This document shows positions 1 through 9,352 of a stretch of 64,000 bases of DNA, one piece after another. Numbering within the stretch: the stretch's first letter is position 1; each line of letters opens with the position of its first letter. The notes beneath the pieces were generated by a model, which saw only the letters and a list, made by a program, of their open reading frames with translations, had not been told where the DNA came from and made no database searches. The stretch is from a bacterium (GTDB lineage Bacteria > Bacillota > Bacilli > Lactobacillales > Streptococcaceae), in the NCBI GenBank assembly GCA_905221145.1, contig CAJNCA010000001.1, positions 478,151 to 542,150 on the forward strand. Direction: 5' to 3'. The position numbers and the translations under genes were made by a program.

Positions 1-9
1 TTGGTCTCA

Positions 10-3000
10 ATGAAAGGCAAGCAACAACAAGATTTTAGAGTAGAAAAGTACATCCGTTACGGTATCCGTAAGTATAGCTTTGGAGCAGCATCTGTAGCGA
101 TTGCGGCTGGTTTAATGTTCCTTGGAAATGGAGCGGTATCAGCCAATGAAAACAAGCAGGTAGAAGATCCTACCATTACAGTGAAACAGGCAACTGATTT
201 AACTGATAAGGTTGAGGACAAGAAGGATCAAGCTCCAGTTCAAAAAGAAACAGAAGATAAGAAAGTAGCAGCAGAAAAAACAGCAGAAGTTCCTAAAGCT
301 AACACTGAAAAAGCTGCTGAAAAGGTTGCTGCTAATAAAACGGTTCTCTACCAAGCAATTTCAAGTTTAGAGATTCGTATTGCTGTAGCTAAAAATGCAG
401 ATGCAAGTGCTCTTTCTGCTGCAAAGGAAGCCTTGGCAACAGCAAAATCAGTGTTTGCCAATCCAACAGCAGAACAAGCAGAAGTTGATAGCCAAACAGA
501 AGCTCTCAAGGCTTTAGTGACGGTTCTTGTTGAATCTGACGCTGCTGGAACTGCCAAGAAGGAAGAAGCGGCTAATCAGAAACAAGAAGCTCCTGCAGTA
601 GATACGAATGCTTTGAACCAAGTTTCATCTGAAGCAGAAGTTACCAATCAATTGGCTTATTCAGAGATGAATAAAAAGGATCTTGCTGCTGAAGGTAAAG
701 CGGCTATTGAGGCTGCAGTTGCTAAGAACCAAGCGGTCCTTGCAGAAACTAACAAACTCTTGGCTGATAAGAGTTTGACGAAAGAACAAGTGGATGCCCA
801 ATTGAACCGTTTGAACGATTCTATCCAAGCAGTTTATGATGAGTTGAAACGAAATGGGATTGGCCGTGATGGGAAATTCTCAGTAGCTCTTTCAGCTAAC
901 GAAGGATATACAGCTTCTTCTACAGAATTAAGAAAAGAAAATGGAGAATTTCTTGGTTCTACAGGTAAATCTTACAAAGTACTAGATGGTAACAACAACT
1001 ACAAAATTTATGTTCATGGATATCAATCTGAGAATACGGATACGCCTGCGGTAGGTAATGGACAATCAGGAGTAAGTGGTCGTACTGATATTCCGCTATC
1101 AAAAACGGAAGCTCAAAAGCTTGGTCGTGAAGCACAACTATGGAATGGAAAAATTCGTGCTACAGGAAAAGCTAATGGGAAAACAACTTGGGGAGCTAGC
1201 GGAGCGTATGAGTATCTAGCTACAGAAATCTACGGATATACTTATGAACAAGGAAATCACTATGTATATCTTACAGATGTAAAAAAACGCTTTAGTTTAT
1301 CGCCAGAGGCAACTGCTGCAGGATATACAATTTCAAAAGTTGATATGAGCAACTTACCTCCTGGATTAGCTTATAATGCAACTACAGATACTGTAGAAGG
1401 ATATGTAGCATCTACTCTTCAAAATGGTGTATATGACATGCGTTATGTTTTAACTGTAGAGAAAGGTGGAACTACTCAGCAAGTTACTTTCAGAGACTTA
1501 ACGGCTGGATGGATAGGATGGCAAGATACATCTGCACCACTTATTCAAGGAAAATCAAAATTAGTAACAATAGGCGACCAAGTCAATCATAATATTAAAT
1601 ATGTTGATAACGATGGAATGACTCGTGATGAAAGAGCTGATTATGTATACAGAGATGGTGGAGAAAAAGTTGTTGCCGGTTCAAAAACTGCTCCTAAAAA
1701 AACAAGTGGAGCAACCTTTACTGCAGTTGATGGATCTAAAGTAAATACCGAGAACGGACCACAAACTGTCACAGCGCATACTGCTTTAAACGGTAATTAT
1801 ACAGGAAACAAAACTTCGATAAATGACGTTGTACCAGGATTAAATTATAATCCACAAAATGGAGATATTACTGGAACAGCAACAGAAGCTGGAATTTTCA
1901 CAGCGGCTGTTTATGCGAAAGATTATAACAATACAACCAATGCGAGAAATATGGATTGGAATATGTATGGTCAAGAAGCTCATGAAAATATTACGATCGC
2001 AGTAGCACCAAAAGTTACAGTATCTAACGTAGAAGCATATGCTACAAAAGTACCAGTAACTGTTTCAAATGGAGCTAACACAGCAGAAATTACAATGCCT
2101 GATGGTACTGTAACTAAATTAGCAGTTAAGGATGGAAACTGGACAGTAGCAGCTGGAACAACAAATACTGCTGTAAATGAAGGAGATGTACTAGGAGCAG
2201 CTTCTACAACAGCACCTTCAAAATTCAATATTCCGGTAACATCTGATGCTACACAATATGTAGGTGTAGATAGCATCGCAGCAAAAGCAACAACTGATAA
2301 GGTAAAAGCAAACATTCAACGTGAATTTGCTATGGTAACTGACGCAGCAGGGAATACGTATAAAGCGGAATTTAACCGTGCAACAGGTAAATATTCGTTA
2401 CCTACTGAAAAAGCTTATGAACTAAAAGACAATGGTAATGGCACATCAACTCTTATTGAACGTCGTGTTTATACAGATGCTCAAGCAAATGGTGATGTTA
2501 AGTTCGTTGTTTATGAATTTGAACGTACATGGAATACAACATCTTCTGCGTCAACATTAGTGGACAAGATTGCTGAAATCCGTAAAAATGGTGAGGTAAC
2601 TGCAGTAGGTAATGTTACACGTACAGAGACTCTAGTTAAAAAAGATAACACATCTTCAGAACAAGGGATGGTAGTTACAGTAAGTTATGACTCAGTAACA
2701 AACCAATGGACATCTTCTGACGGAACAGCAGTAACAGCTAAAAAATCAAATGCTGGTTGGGAAGTTGAAACAGCATCAGGATTTAAAGGGTATATAGCAT
2801 ACCGTGAAGCAAGCTCAACAGACGTAGCATCAATTCAAAATGCTAAACCAGCTGGGACTTCAACAAGTTACTCAGAAGCAAAAGATGCTTCAGTAGATTT
2901 ACTAAAATCAGAAAAAGCTAACGTTGATTTCACAGATACTATCGATGATAAATCAGACGATGCTCAATCAGAAACAATTAAAACAAAATTAACGGTAACA

Positions 3001-6000
3001 GCTCCAGACGGAAGCCAAAAAGTATTCGATGCGGCAAAAGCAGAAGAAGCAGCGTACATCACAGCTCAACGTACAGCAGCAGCTAAAACTCAAGCGGCAG
3101 CAACAGCTGTAAAAGAACAACAAAATGCACAAAACGAACTAGCTCGTCTTCAAGAACTATTAGATCGTTCAACAAGAACTGTAGAAGATGCGCAGAAAGC
3201 ATTAGATGACTTGAAATTACGTACAATTTCGCCAACAGCTCAAGAATTAGCAGAAAGAAAACTTGCTAATGTAAAAGAGTTCAAAGCATCTATCGAGGCG
3301 CAATTAGCAACAGCTCAAGAAAATCTTTCAACAAAAAATACCGAAGTAGAGACAGCACGTACAGCAGCTTCAGAAGCTGAAAAAGCAGTAGAGACAGCAC
3401 GTACAGCTCTTAAAACAGCTGCAGCAGCAAACTTAGCGAACCCAGAAATCGCAGCTTACACATTAGGTCAATATGGAAGCTATAAAGTTACAGTAAGAGC
3501 AGTAGATTCTAACGGTGTTGTAACGACTCCTACTATAGGTGGAAGTGATTCAGGTGAAGTAACAGATGATGCAGTAGCAGAAACAACTTACTACATCGTA
3601 GTTCCTAAACCAGAAATCTCAGGTGGTGCACAAGATACTCCTCAAAGCGATACAATGGAAAAAGGCTTCAAAACAGGTCTTCCTGAAAATTCTACAGTGT
3701 CTGCCTACAAACTAGTAGATCCAGCAACAGGTGAGAAAAAAGATTCTGTAACGACAGATGCAGGAACTTACACAGTGGATTCTACAACAGGAAAAGTAAC
3801 GTTCACACCAGCTCAAGGATACATCGGAACTGCTAAACCAATTTCAGTTGCAGCAAATGTAACGATTCCAGGCGATAATGGTACTCCTGTAACTGTAGAA
3901 GCAACTACAACTTACACACCAACTGTTTACGGTATTAAAGGAAATGACGATACTACAAAAGATGTACAAGGAGCAGTTCAAACTTCTAAACTAGGAAGCG
4001 AACGTTTCTCTAAGTTTAATACTCCAGAGAACACTCCTGATGGTACAAATGTAGACTTAACTACATCTAAGTACTCATTAGAAGGTGCTGATACCGAAGG
4101 GAAAGTTGTTGTTCCAAACGAAGGAACTTATACAATTGATCCATCAACAGGTGTTGTAACATTTACTCCACTTCCAACATTCACAGGAACAGCTCAAGGG
4201 GTAGATGTAAAAGTAACAGCCAATGCAACGGATAAGGAAGGTAATACTATTGAAGTATCTGCTAAAGGAAACTATACTCCAGTAGTTGAACCGGCAACTC
4301 CAACTGCAGAAGCGGCAACATCAACAGATGTACAAGGTGCAACTCAAGAGCAACCTGTAACATTCAACGATTCGAAAACAACAATCGATGGTGTTGAGAA
4401 AAAAGTACCAATCGATCCAACAACATACACATTATTAGATGAGAATGGTAACCCAGCTTCTGAAGTACCAGCTAAAGACGCTACAGGAAAAGTAGTAGGT
4501 ACTTACACTGTTAAGAATGTAGATGGAAAAGCAGTTGCAGTATTTACACCAACTGACAAAACATATGTAGGTAAAGTAGAACCAGTAACGGTACAAGCCA
4601 AAGATAAAAACGGGACACCTGTAACAACTACTTATACACCAAATATTACACCGGTAACACCAACAGGAACTCCAGCAAGTACAGAAGGAATTCAAGGTTC
4701 ACCTCAAGAAGGAACTCCAACATTTACACAAGGACACCCAGTTGCTCCAATTAAAATTGATGAGACACAACCTGCTAAATTAGTAGATCCAACAACAGGT
4801 AAACCAACAGATGAACCAACAATTCCAGCTAAAGATGCAACAGGAAAACAAGTTGGTACATATACAATTGATCCAACATCAGGAAAAGTGACATTCACAC
4901 CGAATAAAGACTTCGTAGGTACTCCAGTACCAGTAACAGTAGAAGTTAAAGATGAGAATGGAACACCAGCAACAGCAACTTACACACCAACTGTTAAACC
5001 AGTAACGCCAATTGGTAAAGTTGCGTTCACAGAAGATATCCAAGGTGCAACTCAAAGTGGAAAACCAGCTTTTGAAGGTGGTAAGACAACAGTAAACGGT
5101 AAAGAAGAATCTGTACCAATGGATGACACTGTACCAGCAACATTCGAAGACGGTAAAACGACTAAGACAATCGATGGAGAAGGTACTTACACAGTAGCTC
5201 CAGATGGAACAGTAACATTTGTGCCAGAAAAGAAATTCTCAGGTAAAGGTACGACTTTAACAGTAATCCGTAAAGACAAAAATGGAACACCAGCTCGTGG
5301 AGAATACACTGCAGTCGTTCACCCAGTAACACCTACAGGATGGGATGTCATCTCTGCAGATATCCAAGGTCAAGAACAACATGGAAAACCTAAGTTCAAA
5401 GGTGGAACAGTCGAAATCGGTGGAGAAGAGAAAACTGTAGAAATCGATGAAAATGTTGCGCCAGTAGTACTTGACCCAGCTACCAAACAACCGGTAGCAG
5501 TAGGAACTCCAATAACTGTTAAAGGAGAAGGGGTTTATACGCTTAAAGAAGACGGAACAGTTGATTTCGTTCCTGAGAAAACATTCGTTGGTGAAGCTAA
5601 GGGGGTAATCGTTCAACGTGTTGATAAACTTGGACAACCAGCTATTGGTAAATATCGTCCAATCGTTATCGGAGCTAAACCGAAAGCACAACCAGCTACA
5701 TCACAAGATGTTCAAGGTCAAGTTCAAAAACAACCTGTTACATTCATCGATAGTGTAGTAGATAAAACGACTGTACCGGATATTGATCACCCAGATGTAA
5801 AAGTAGCAACTACGAAAACTGTCCCAATTGATCCAAAATCTTACACATTATTAGATGAAAATGGACAACCAGCTCCGAAAGTTCCTGCAAAAGATCCAAA
5901 AGGAAATGTTATCGGGGAATACACTCTTGAAGTAGTAGACGGTAAAGCTATCGGAGTCTTAACTCCAAATGCAACTTACCACGGTGAAGTTCAACCAGTT

Positions 6001-8787
6001 AAAGTTCGTGCAGCAGACGAAAATGGTATTACAGTAGAAACAACTTACACACCATATATCACACCAGTAACACCAACAGCGTCTCCAGCAACTTCAGAAG
6101 GAATCCAAGGTAAACCACAAGAAGGTACACCAACATTCAAAGAAGGTGACAAAAAAGTACCTATTAACTTAGAGAAAGCACCAAAACTAGTAGATCCAAC
6201 AACAGGTAAACCAACAGAAGAAAAATCTGTAAAAGTACCGAACGAAGGAACTTACGAAATTGATGAAAATGGTAAAGTAACCTTCACACCAGAACCAAAC
6301 TTCACTGGTGAAGCTAAAGGAATTGAAGTTCAACGTGAAGATAAAAACGGTACACCAGTAAATGGTAAATACACGCCATTCGTTAAACCAGTAACACCAA
6401 AAGGTGACGATAAAGGTACTGAAGATATCCAAGGAGCAACGCAAAAAGCAACTCCAACATTCACAGGTGGTAAAACTACTGTTAACAGTAAAGAAGAAAC
6501 AGTAGAAATTGATAACGATAAACCAGCTAAATTGGTAGATCCAACAACAGGTAAACCAACAGATGAAACAACTGTAAAAGTTCCAAATGAAGGAACATAT
6601 ACAATTGATCCGAAAACTGGAGAAGTAACCTTCACACCAGAATCAAACTTCACAGGTAAAACTTCTGGAATTAAAGTTCAACGTGTTGATAAGAATGGAA
6701 CACCAGCAACAGCGACTTATACACCAACTGTAGTTCCAGTAACACCAACAGGTGAAGAAAAAACGACTGTAGGTATCCAAGGAGCACCACAAAAAGCAAC
6801 TCCTAACTTCACACCAGGTAAAACAACTGTTAATGAAGTAGAAAAAACTGTAGAAATCGATACAACTAAACCAGCTAAATTGGTAGATCCAGCAACTGGA
6901 CAACCAACGAATGAAACGACAATTAAAGTACCGAACGAAGGAACATATACAATTGATCCGAAAACTGGAGAGGTGACATTCACACCAGAACCAAACTTCA
7001 CAGGACGCGGAACAGGTGTGTCTATCCAACGTGTGGACAAAAATGGTACTCCAGCTGAATCAACATACACACCAACAGTTGTAGGAGTCACACCAAAAGG
7101 TAAAGAAGCTAAATCCAAAGACCTACAAGGTGAAACTCAAACAGGAAAACCAACCTTCACAGGTGGTAAAACAACTGTAAATGGTAAAGAAGAAACAGTA
7201 GAAATCGATAACGATAAGCCAGCAACATTCGAAGATGGTTCGACTACAAAAGTAGTGCCAAACGAAGGTACTTACACTGTAGCACCTGATGGAACTGTAA
7301 CATTCGTACCAGAACCAAACTTCACAGGTGTAGCAACAGGTGTAACTGTAAAACGTGTGGACAAAAATGGAACACCAGTAACAGCGAAATATACACCAAC
7401 TGTTATTCCAGTATCACCATCTGGAGAAGATGTAACATCAGTTGGACCTAAGAACACACCTCAAGAAGGAACACCAATCTTCAAAGGTGGATCAGAAACT
7501 GTTAACGGTAAGAAGAAAACAGTAGAAATCGATAAAGATGTACCAGCGACATTCGAAGACGGTTCAACTACAAAAGTAGTACCAAACGAAGGAACTTACA
7601 CAGTAGCACCAGACGGAAAAGTAACCTTCACTCCAGAGAAAGACTTTGTAGGTGTAACAAAAGGTGTAACTGTAAAACGTGTGGATAAAAATGGCACACC
7701 AGTAACAGCCACATACACACCAACAGTTCTCGGAGCAACATCAACTAAAGATGTAGAATCTGAAGGACCAAAAGGTAAACAACAATCAAATACTCCAATA
7801 TTTGAAGGAGACATTGATAAAGAGGTACCACCAACATTTGAAGATGGTTCAACTACAAAAGTAGTACCAGGTCAAGGAACTTACACTATCGATCCGAACG
7901 GAAAAGTAACCTTCACTCCAGAACCAGAATTCGTAGGTACAGCAAACAGCGTAACAGTTGTAAGAAAAGATAAAAATGGTAAAACAATTTTTGCATCTTA
8001 CACACCAACAGTACGTCCAGAAACTATCTTCAGAGATAAAGAAGGCAAAGAAATTCCAGGATATCCAAGTGAAGACGGAACAACTCCTAACAAAGAAATT
8101 CCAGGATATAGATTTGTAGAAACTATTACAGATAATGATGGTAATACAAAACACGTCTACGAAAAAGTTAAGACTTCATTCAAGGATAAAGAAGGAAATG
8201 AGATTCCAGGAAATCCAAGTGAAGATGGCGAACAACCTAAGAAAGATATTCCAGGTTACAAATTCGTAGAGACTAAGAAGCTTGATAATGGCGATATTGA
8301 ACACGTTTATGAAAAAGTAACGCCACCAGCTCCAATACCATCACCTGTTCCTCAACCAAATTCAGGTAAACAAAATACAACTACTTGGACAGATGGAAAA
8401 GGAAATCCATTGAAACCAACGGAACCAGGTTCTAAAGAACCAGGAACAATTCCAGGTTACGAATATGTGAAGACTGTGACAGATCCAAATGGAAATATCA
8501 GACATATCTTCAAGAAAGTTGAGATGCCAACTCCAAGACCAGTTGAACCAAGTCAACCAGTTCAGCCAGTTTCTCCACAAGAGCCAACAAGCCCTGAGAA
8601 ACCAGTAGCTCCAGACATGCCAGTAGTACCTGAGCAACCAAAACAACCAGCAACACCTAAATATGTTGAAGGTCAAAAAGAGTTGCCAAATACTGGTACA
8701 GAAGACAATGCTAGCCTTGCAGCACTTGGACTTCTCGGAGTCTTGAGTGGATTCGGTCTTGTAGCTCGCAAGAAGAAAGAAGACTAA
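10..8787 (+). CDS. Giant CshA-type fibrillar surface adhesin, gene 1 of 3
   Basis: This is a cell-wall-anchored adhesin of about 2925 residues. The signal peptide is a YSIRK variant (YGIRKYSFGAASV, residues 17-29), with likely cleavage after VSA at residue 45. A helical FIVAR-like section covers about 95-285. It is followed by a non-repetitive head (about 285-1000) containing two Ig-like putative segments of the form GLxYxxxTGxIxGTxTxAG, and a coiled coil (about 1010-1150). Then come 13 CshA-type fibril repeats (about 1201-2670; core GTYTVDPxTGxVTFTPxxxFxG), three MucBP-like units, a Pro-rich wall spanner, LPNTG at 2892-2896, a hydrophobic helix and KKKED. ATG at 10 is chosen because gene 3 has its SD 11 nt before the matching ATG; an in-frame TTG at 1 is the alternative. 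The promoter lies outside the window. The family is firm from the repeats; the ligand of the head is unknown. Confidence 0.9.
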   Translation: MKGKQQQDFRVEKYIRYGIRKYSFGAASVAIAAGLMFLGNGAVSANENKQVEDPTITVKQATDLTDKVEDKKDQAPVQKETEDKKVAAEKTAEVPKANTEKAAEKVAANKTVLYQAISSLEIRIAVAKNADASALSAAKEALATAKSVFANPTAEQAEVDSQTEALKALVTVLVESDAAGTAKKEEAANQKQEAPAVDTNALNQVSSEAEVTNQLAYSEMNKKDLAAEGKAAIEAAVAKNQAVLAETNKLLADKSLTKEQVDAQLNRLNDSIQAVYDELKRNGIGRDGKFSVALSANEGYTASSTELRKENGEFLGSTGKSYKVLDGNNNYKIYVHGYQSENTDTPAVGNGQSGVSGRTDIPLSKTEAQKLGREAQLWNGKIRATGKANGKTTWGASGAYEYLATEIYGYTYEQGNHYVYLTDVKKRFSLSPEATAAGYTISKVDMSNLPPGLAYNATTDTVEGYVASTLQNGVYDMRYVLTVEKGGTTQQVTFRDLTAGWIGWQDTSAPLIQGKSKLVTIGDQVNHNIKYVDNDGMTRDERADYVYRDGGEKVVAGSKTAPKKTSGATFTAVDGSKVNTENGPQTVTAHTALNGNYTGNKTSINDVVPGLNYNPQNGDITGTATEAGIFTAAVYAKDYNNTTNARNMDWNMYGQEAHENITIAVAPKVTVSNVEAYATKVPVTVSNGANTAEITMPDGTVTKLAVKDGNWTVAAGTTNTAVNEGDVLGAASTTAPSKFNIPVTSDATQYVGVDSIAAKATTDKVKANIQREFAMVTDAAGNTYKAEFNRATGKYSLPTEKAYELKDNGNGTSTLIERRVYTDAQANGDVKFVVYEFERTWNTTSSASTLVDKIAEIRKNGEVTAVGNVTRTETLVKKDNTSSEQGMVVTVSYDSVTNQWTSSDGTAVTAKKSNAGWEVETASGFKGYIAYREASSTDVASIQNAKPAGTSTSYSEAKDASVDLLKSEKANVDFTDTIDDKSDDAQSETIKTKLTVTAPDGSQKVFDAAKAEEAAYITAQRTAAAKTQAAATAVKEQQNAQNELARLQELLDRSTRTVEDAQKALDDLKLRTISPTAQELAERKLANVKEFKASIEAQLATAQENLSTKNTEVETARTAASEAEKAVETARTALKTAAAANLANPEIAAYTLGQYGSYKVTVRAVDSNGVVTTPTIGGSDSGEVTDDAVAETTYYIVVPKPEISGGAQDTPQSDTMEKGFKTGLPENSTVSAYKLVDPATGEKKDSVTTDAGTYTVDSTTGKVTFTPAQGYIGTAKPISVAANVTIPGDNGTPVTVEATTTYTPTVYGIKGNDDTTKDVQGAVQTSKLGSERFSKFNTPENTPDGTNVDLTTSKYSLEGADTEGKVVVPNEGTYTIDPSTGVVTFTPLPTFTGTAQGVDVKVTANATDKEGNTIEVSAKGNYTPVVEPATPTAEAATSTDVQGATQEQPVTFNDSKTTIDGVEKKVPIDPTTYTLLDENGNPASEVPAKDATGKVVGTYTVKNVDGKAVAVFTPTDKTYVGKVEPVTVQAKDKNGTPVTTTYTPNITPVTPTGTPASTEGIQGSPQEGTPTFTQGHPVAPIKIDETQPAKLVDPTTGKPTDEPTIPAKDATGKQVGTYTIDPTSGKVTFTPNKDFVGTPVPVTVEVKDENGTPATATYTPTVKPVTPIGKVAFTEDIQGATQSGKPAFEGGKTTVNGKEESVPMDDTVPATFEDGKTTKTIDGEGTYTVAPDGTVTFVPEKKFSGKGTTLTVIRKDKNGTPARGEYTAVVHPVTPTGWDVISADIQGQEQHGKPKFKGGTVEIGGEEKTVEIDENVAPVVLDPATKQPVAVGTPITVKGEGVYTLKEDGTVDFVPEKTFVGEAKGVIVQRVDKLGQPAIGKYRPIVIGAKPKAQPATSQDVQGQVQKQPVTFIDSVVDKTTVPDIDHPDVKVATTKTVPIDPKSYTLLDENGQPAPKVPAKDPKGNVIGEYTLEVVDGKAIGVLTPNATYHGEVQPVKVRAADENGITVETTYTPYITPVTPTASPATSEGIQGKPQEGTPTFKEGDKKVPINLEKAPKLVDPTTGKPTEEKSVKVPNEGTYEIDENGKVTFTPEPNFTGEAKGIEVQREDKNGTPVNGKYTPFVKPVTPKGDDKGTEDIQGATQKATPTFTGGKTTVNSKEETVEIDNDKPAKLVDPTTGKPTDETTVKVPNEGTYTIDPKTGEVTFTPESNFTGKTSGIKVQRVDKNGTPATATYTPTVVPVTPTGEEKTTVGIQGAPQKATPNFTPGKTTVNEVEKTVEIDTTKPAKLVDPATGQPTNETTIKVPNEGTYTIDPKTGEVTFTPEPNFTGRGTGVSIQRVDKNGTPAESTYTPTVVGVTPKGKEAKSKDLQGETQTGKPTFTGGKTTVNGKEETVEIDNDKPATFEDGSTTKVVPNEGTYTVAPDGTVTFVPEPNFTGVATGVTVKRVDKNGTPVTAKYTPTVIPVSPSGEDVTSVGPKNTPQEGTPIFKGGSETVNGKKKTVEIDKDVPATFEDGSTTKVVPNEGTYTVAPDGKVTFTPEKDFVGVTKGVTVKRVDKNGTPVTATYTPTVLGATSTKDVESEGPKGKQQSNTPIFEGDIDKEVPPTFEDGSTTKVVPGQGTYTIDPNGKVTFTPEPEFVGTANSVTVVRKDKNGKTIFASYTPTVRPETIFRDKEGKEIPGYPSEDGTTPNKEIPGYRFVETITDNDGNTKHVYEKVKTSFKDKEGNEIPGNPSEDGEQPKKDIPGYKFVETKKLDNGDIEHVYEKVTPPAPIPSPVPQPNSGKQNTTTWTDGKGNPLKPTEPGSKEPGTIPGYEYVKTVTDPNGNIRHIFKKVEMPTPRPVEPSQPVQPVSPQEPTSPEKPVAPDMPVVPEQPKQPATPKYVEGQKELPNTGTEDNASLAALGLLGVLSGFGLVARKKKED
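3010..3460 (+). other. Coiled-coil insert within the gene 1 head
   Basis: The encoded stretch is rich in Ala, Glu, Gln, Leu and Lys with heptad-like spacing and almost no Gly or Pro, except for a short turn (LRTISPT) at mid-length. It sits between KLTVTAPDGSQKVFD and AYTLGQYGSYKVTVRAVD. Those two pieces read as the two halves of one Ig-like beta domain. An equivalent insert lies at 12351-12770 in gene 2. Confidence 0.6.
3612..8019 (+). repeat. Array of 13 CshA-type fibril repeats (about 100 codons each)
   Basis: Each unit opens with a D(I/V)QGxxQ-like signature, continues through PAKLVDPxTG and the core (P/G)GEGTYTIDPxGxVTFTP, and closes with RxDKNGTPxxAxYTPTVxPVTP. I counted 13 openings. 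Units 9-11 share long stretches of near-identical DNA, which suggests recent duplication. Copy number probably sets fibril length. Confidence 0.85.
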
Positions 8788-8812
8788 TCAGTTCTTTATA
8801 TCTTATAAATAA

Positions 8813-8874
8813 GAAAAATGAATGAAATGTAGATAGCTTTATAATGAATGGCTATTTACTTCATTCATTTTTTT
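8813..8874 (+). terminator. Rho-independent terminator after adhesin gene 1
   Basis: An imperfect but long stem pairs 8817-8837 with about 8850-8869 (AATGAATGAA... against ...TTCATTCATT), followed by a T-run. It separates gene 1 from gene 2 transcriptionally. Confidence 0.75.
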
Positions 8875-9174
8875 ATATATTAAATTTCACTTTCCACTAT
8901 TATACAAATAGTGAGATGAATATTGCTGCTTTATTCTCTATATAAATCTTTTATATTAAAAATATTTATATAACGTATTTTAATCTTTACTGTAAGATGA
9001 AATTATATGATAATACATAAAGTATAGAAAAAAGCTTTCTTTTTATAAAATAATAAAATTGATGCATTATGTATATAAAATGATAAAAATATCAATAAAA
9101 AAGTTTGTTTTTATAAAAATAAAATCACTATATAGAAAATGATTTAAACAATTATTTATTTATTATTATATTTA
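8875..9174. other. Very AT-rich spacer, no gene seen
   Basis: No convincing ORF or RNA was found here. The sequence is dominated by A and T runs. It contains an imperfect direct repeat, AAAAAAG-TT--TTTTTATAAAA, at 9028-9050 and again at 9097-9118. Such DNA may be curved and could act as an upstream promoter element, but that is inference. Confidence 0.6.
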
Positions 9175-9203
9175 TTGCTAAATGAATAAAAAAATGGTAG
9201 AAT
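9175..9203 (+). promoter_or_regulatory. Sigma-A promoter of adhesin gene 2 (extended -10)
   Basis: The -35 TTGCTA (9175-9180) is followed by a 17-nt spacer and an extended -10, TGG TAGAAT (9195-9203). Transcription would start near 9210 and leave a leader of about 143 nt. A small hairpin in that leader pairs ACTATC (9233-9238) with GATAGT (9244-9249). Confidence 0.75.
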
Positions 9204-9352
9204 GACTGTGAATATTGATGGTGTTTGCTGGTACTATCTAAAAGATAGTCCTCTTAGTATTTTAGAAAATATAAAGGGGCATTTTTTACGTGTTATCTTA
9301 TCCATTGATTTCGTCAATAAACATACTATTTTATGGAGGATATTTGTCAAAA

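Noticed and set aside
348..8676. Several long reading frames on the - strand inside adhesin gene 1 (and likewise in genes 2 and 3)
   Set aside because: They are by-products of repetitive Thr/Pro/Val-rich coding on the + strand. They recur with the repeat period, lack SD sites and encode Ser/Phe/Cys-rich nonsense.
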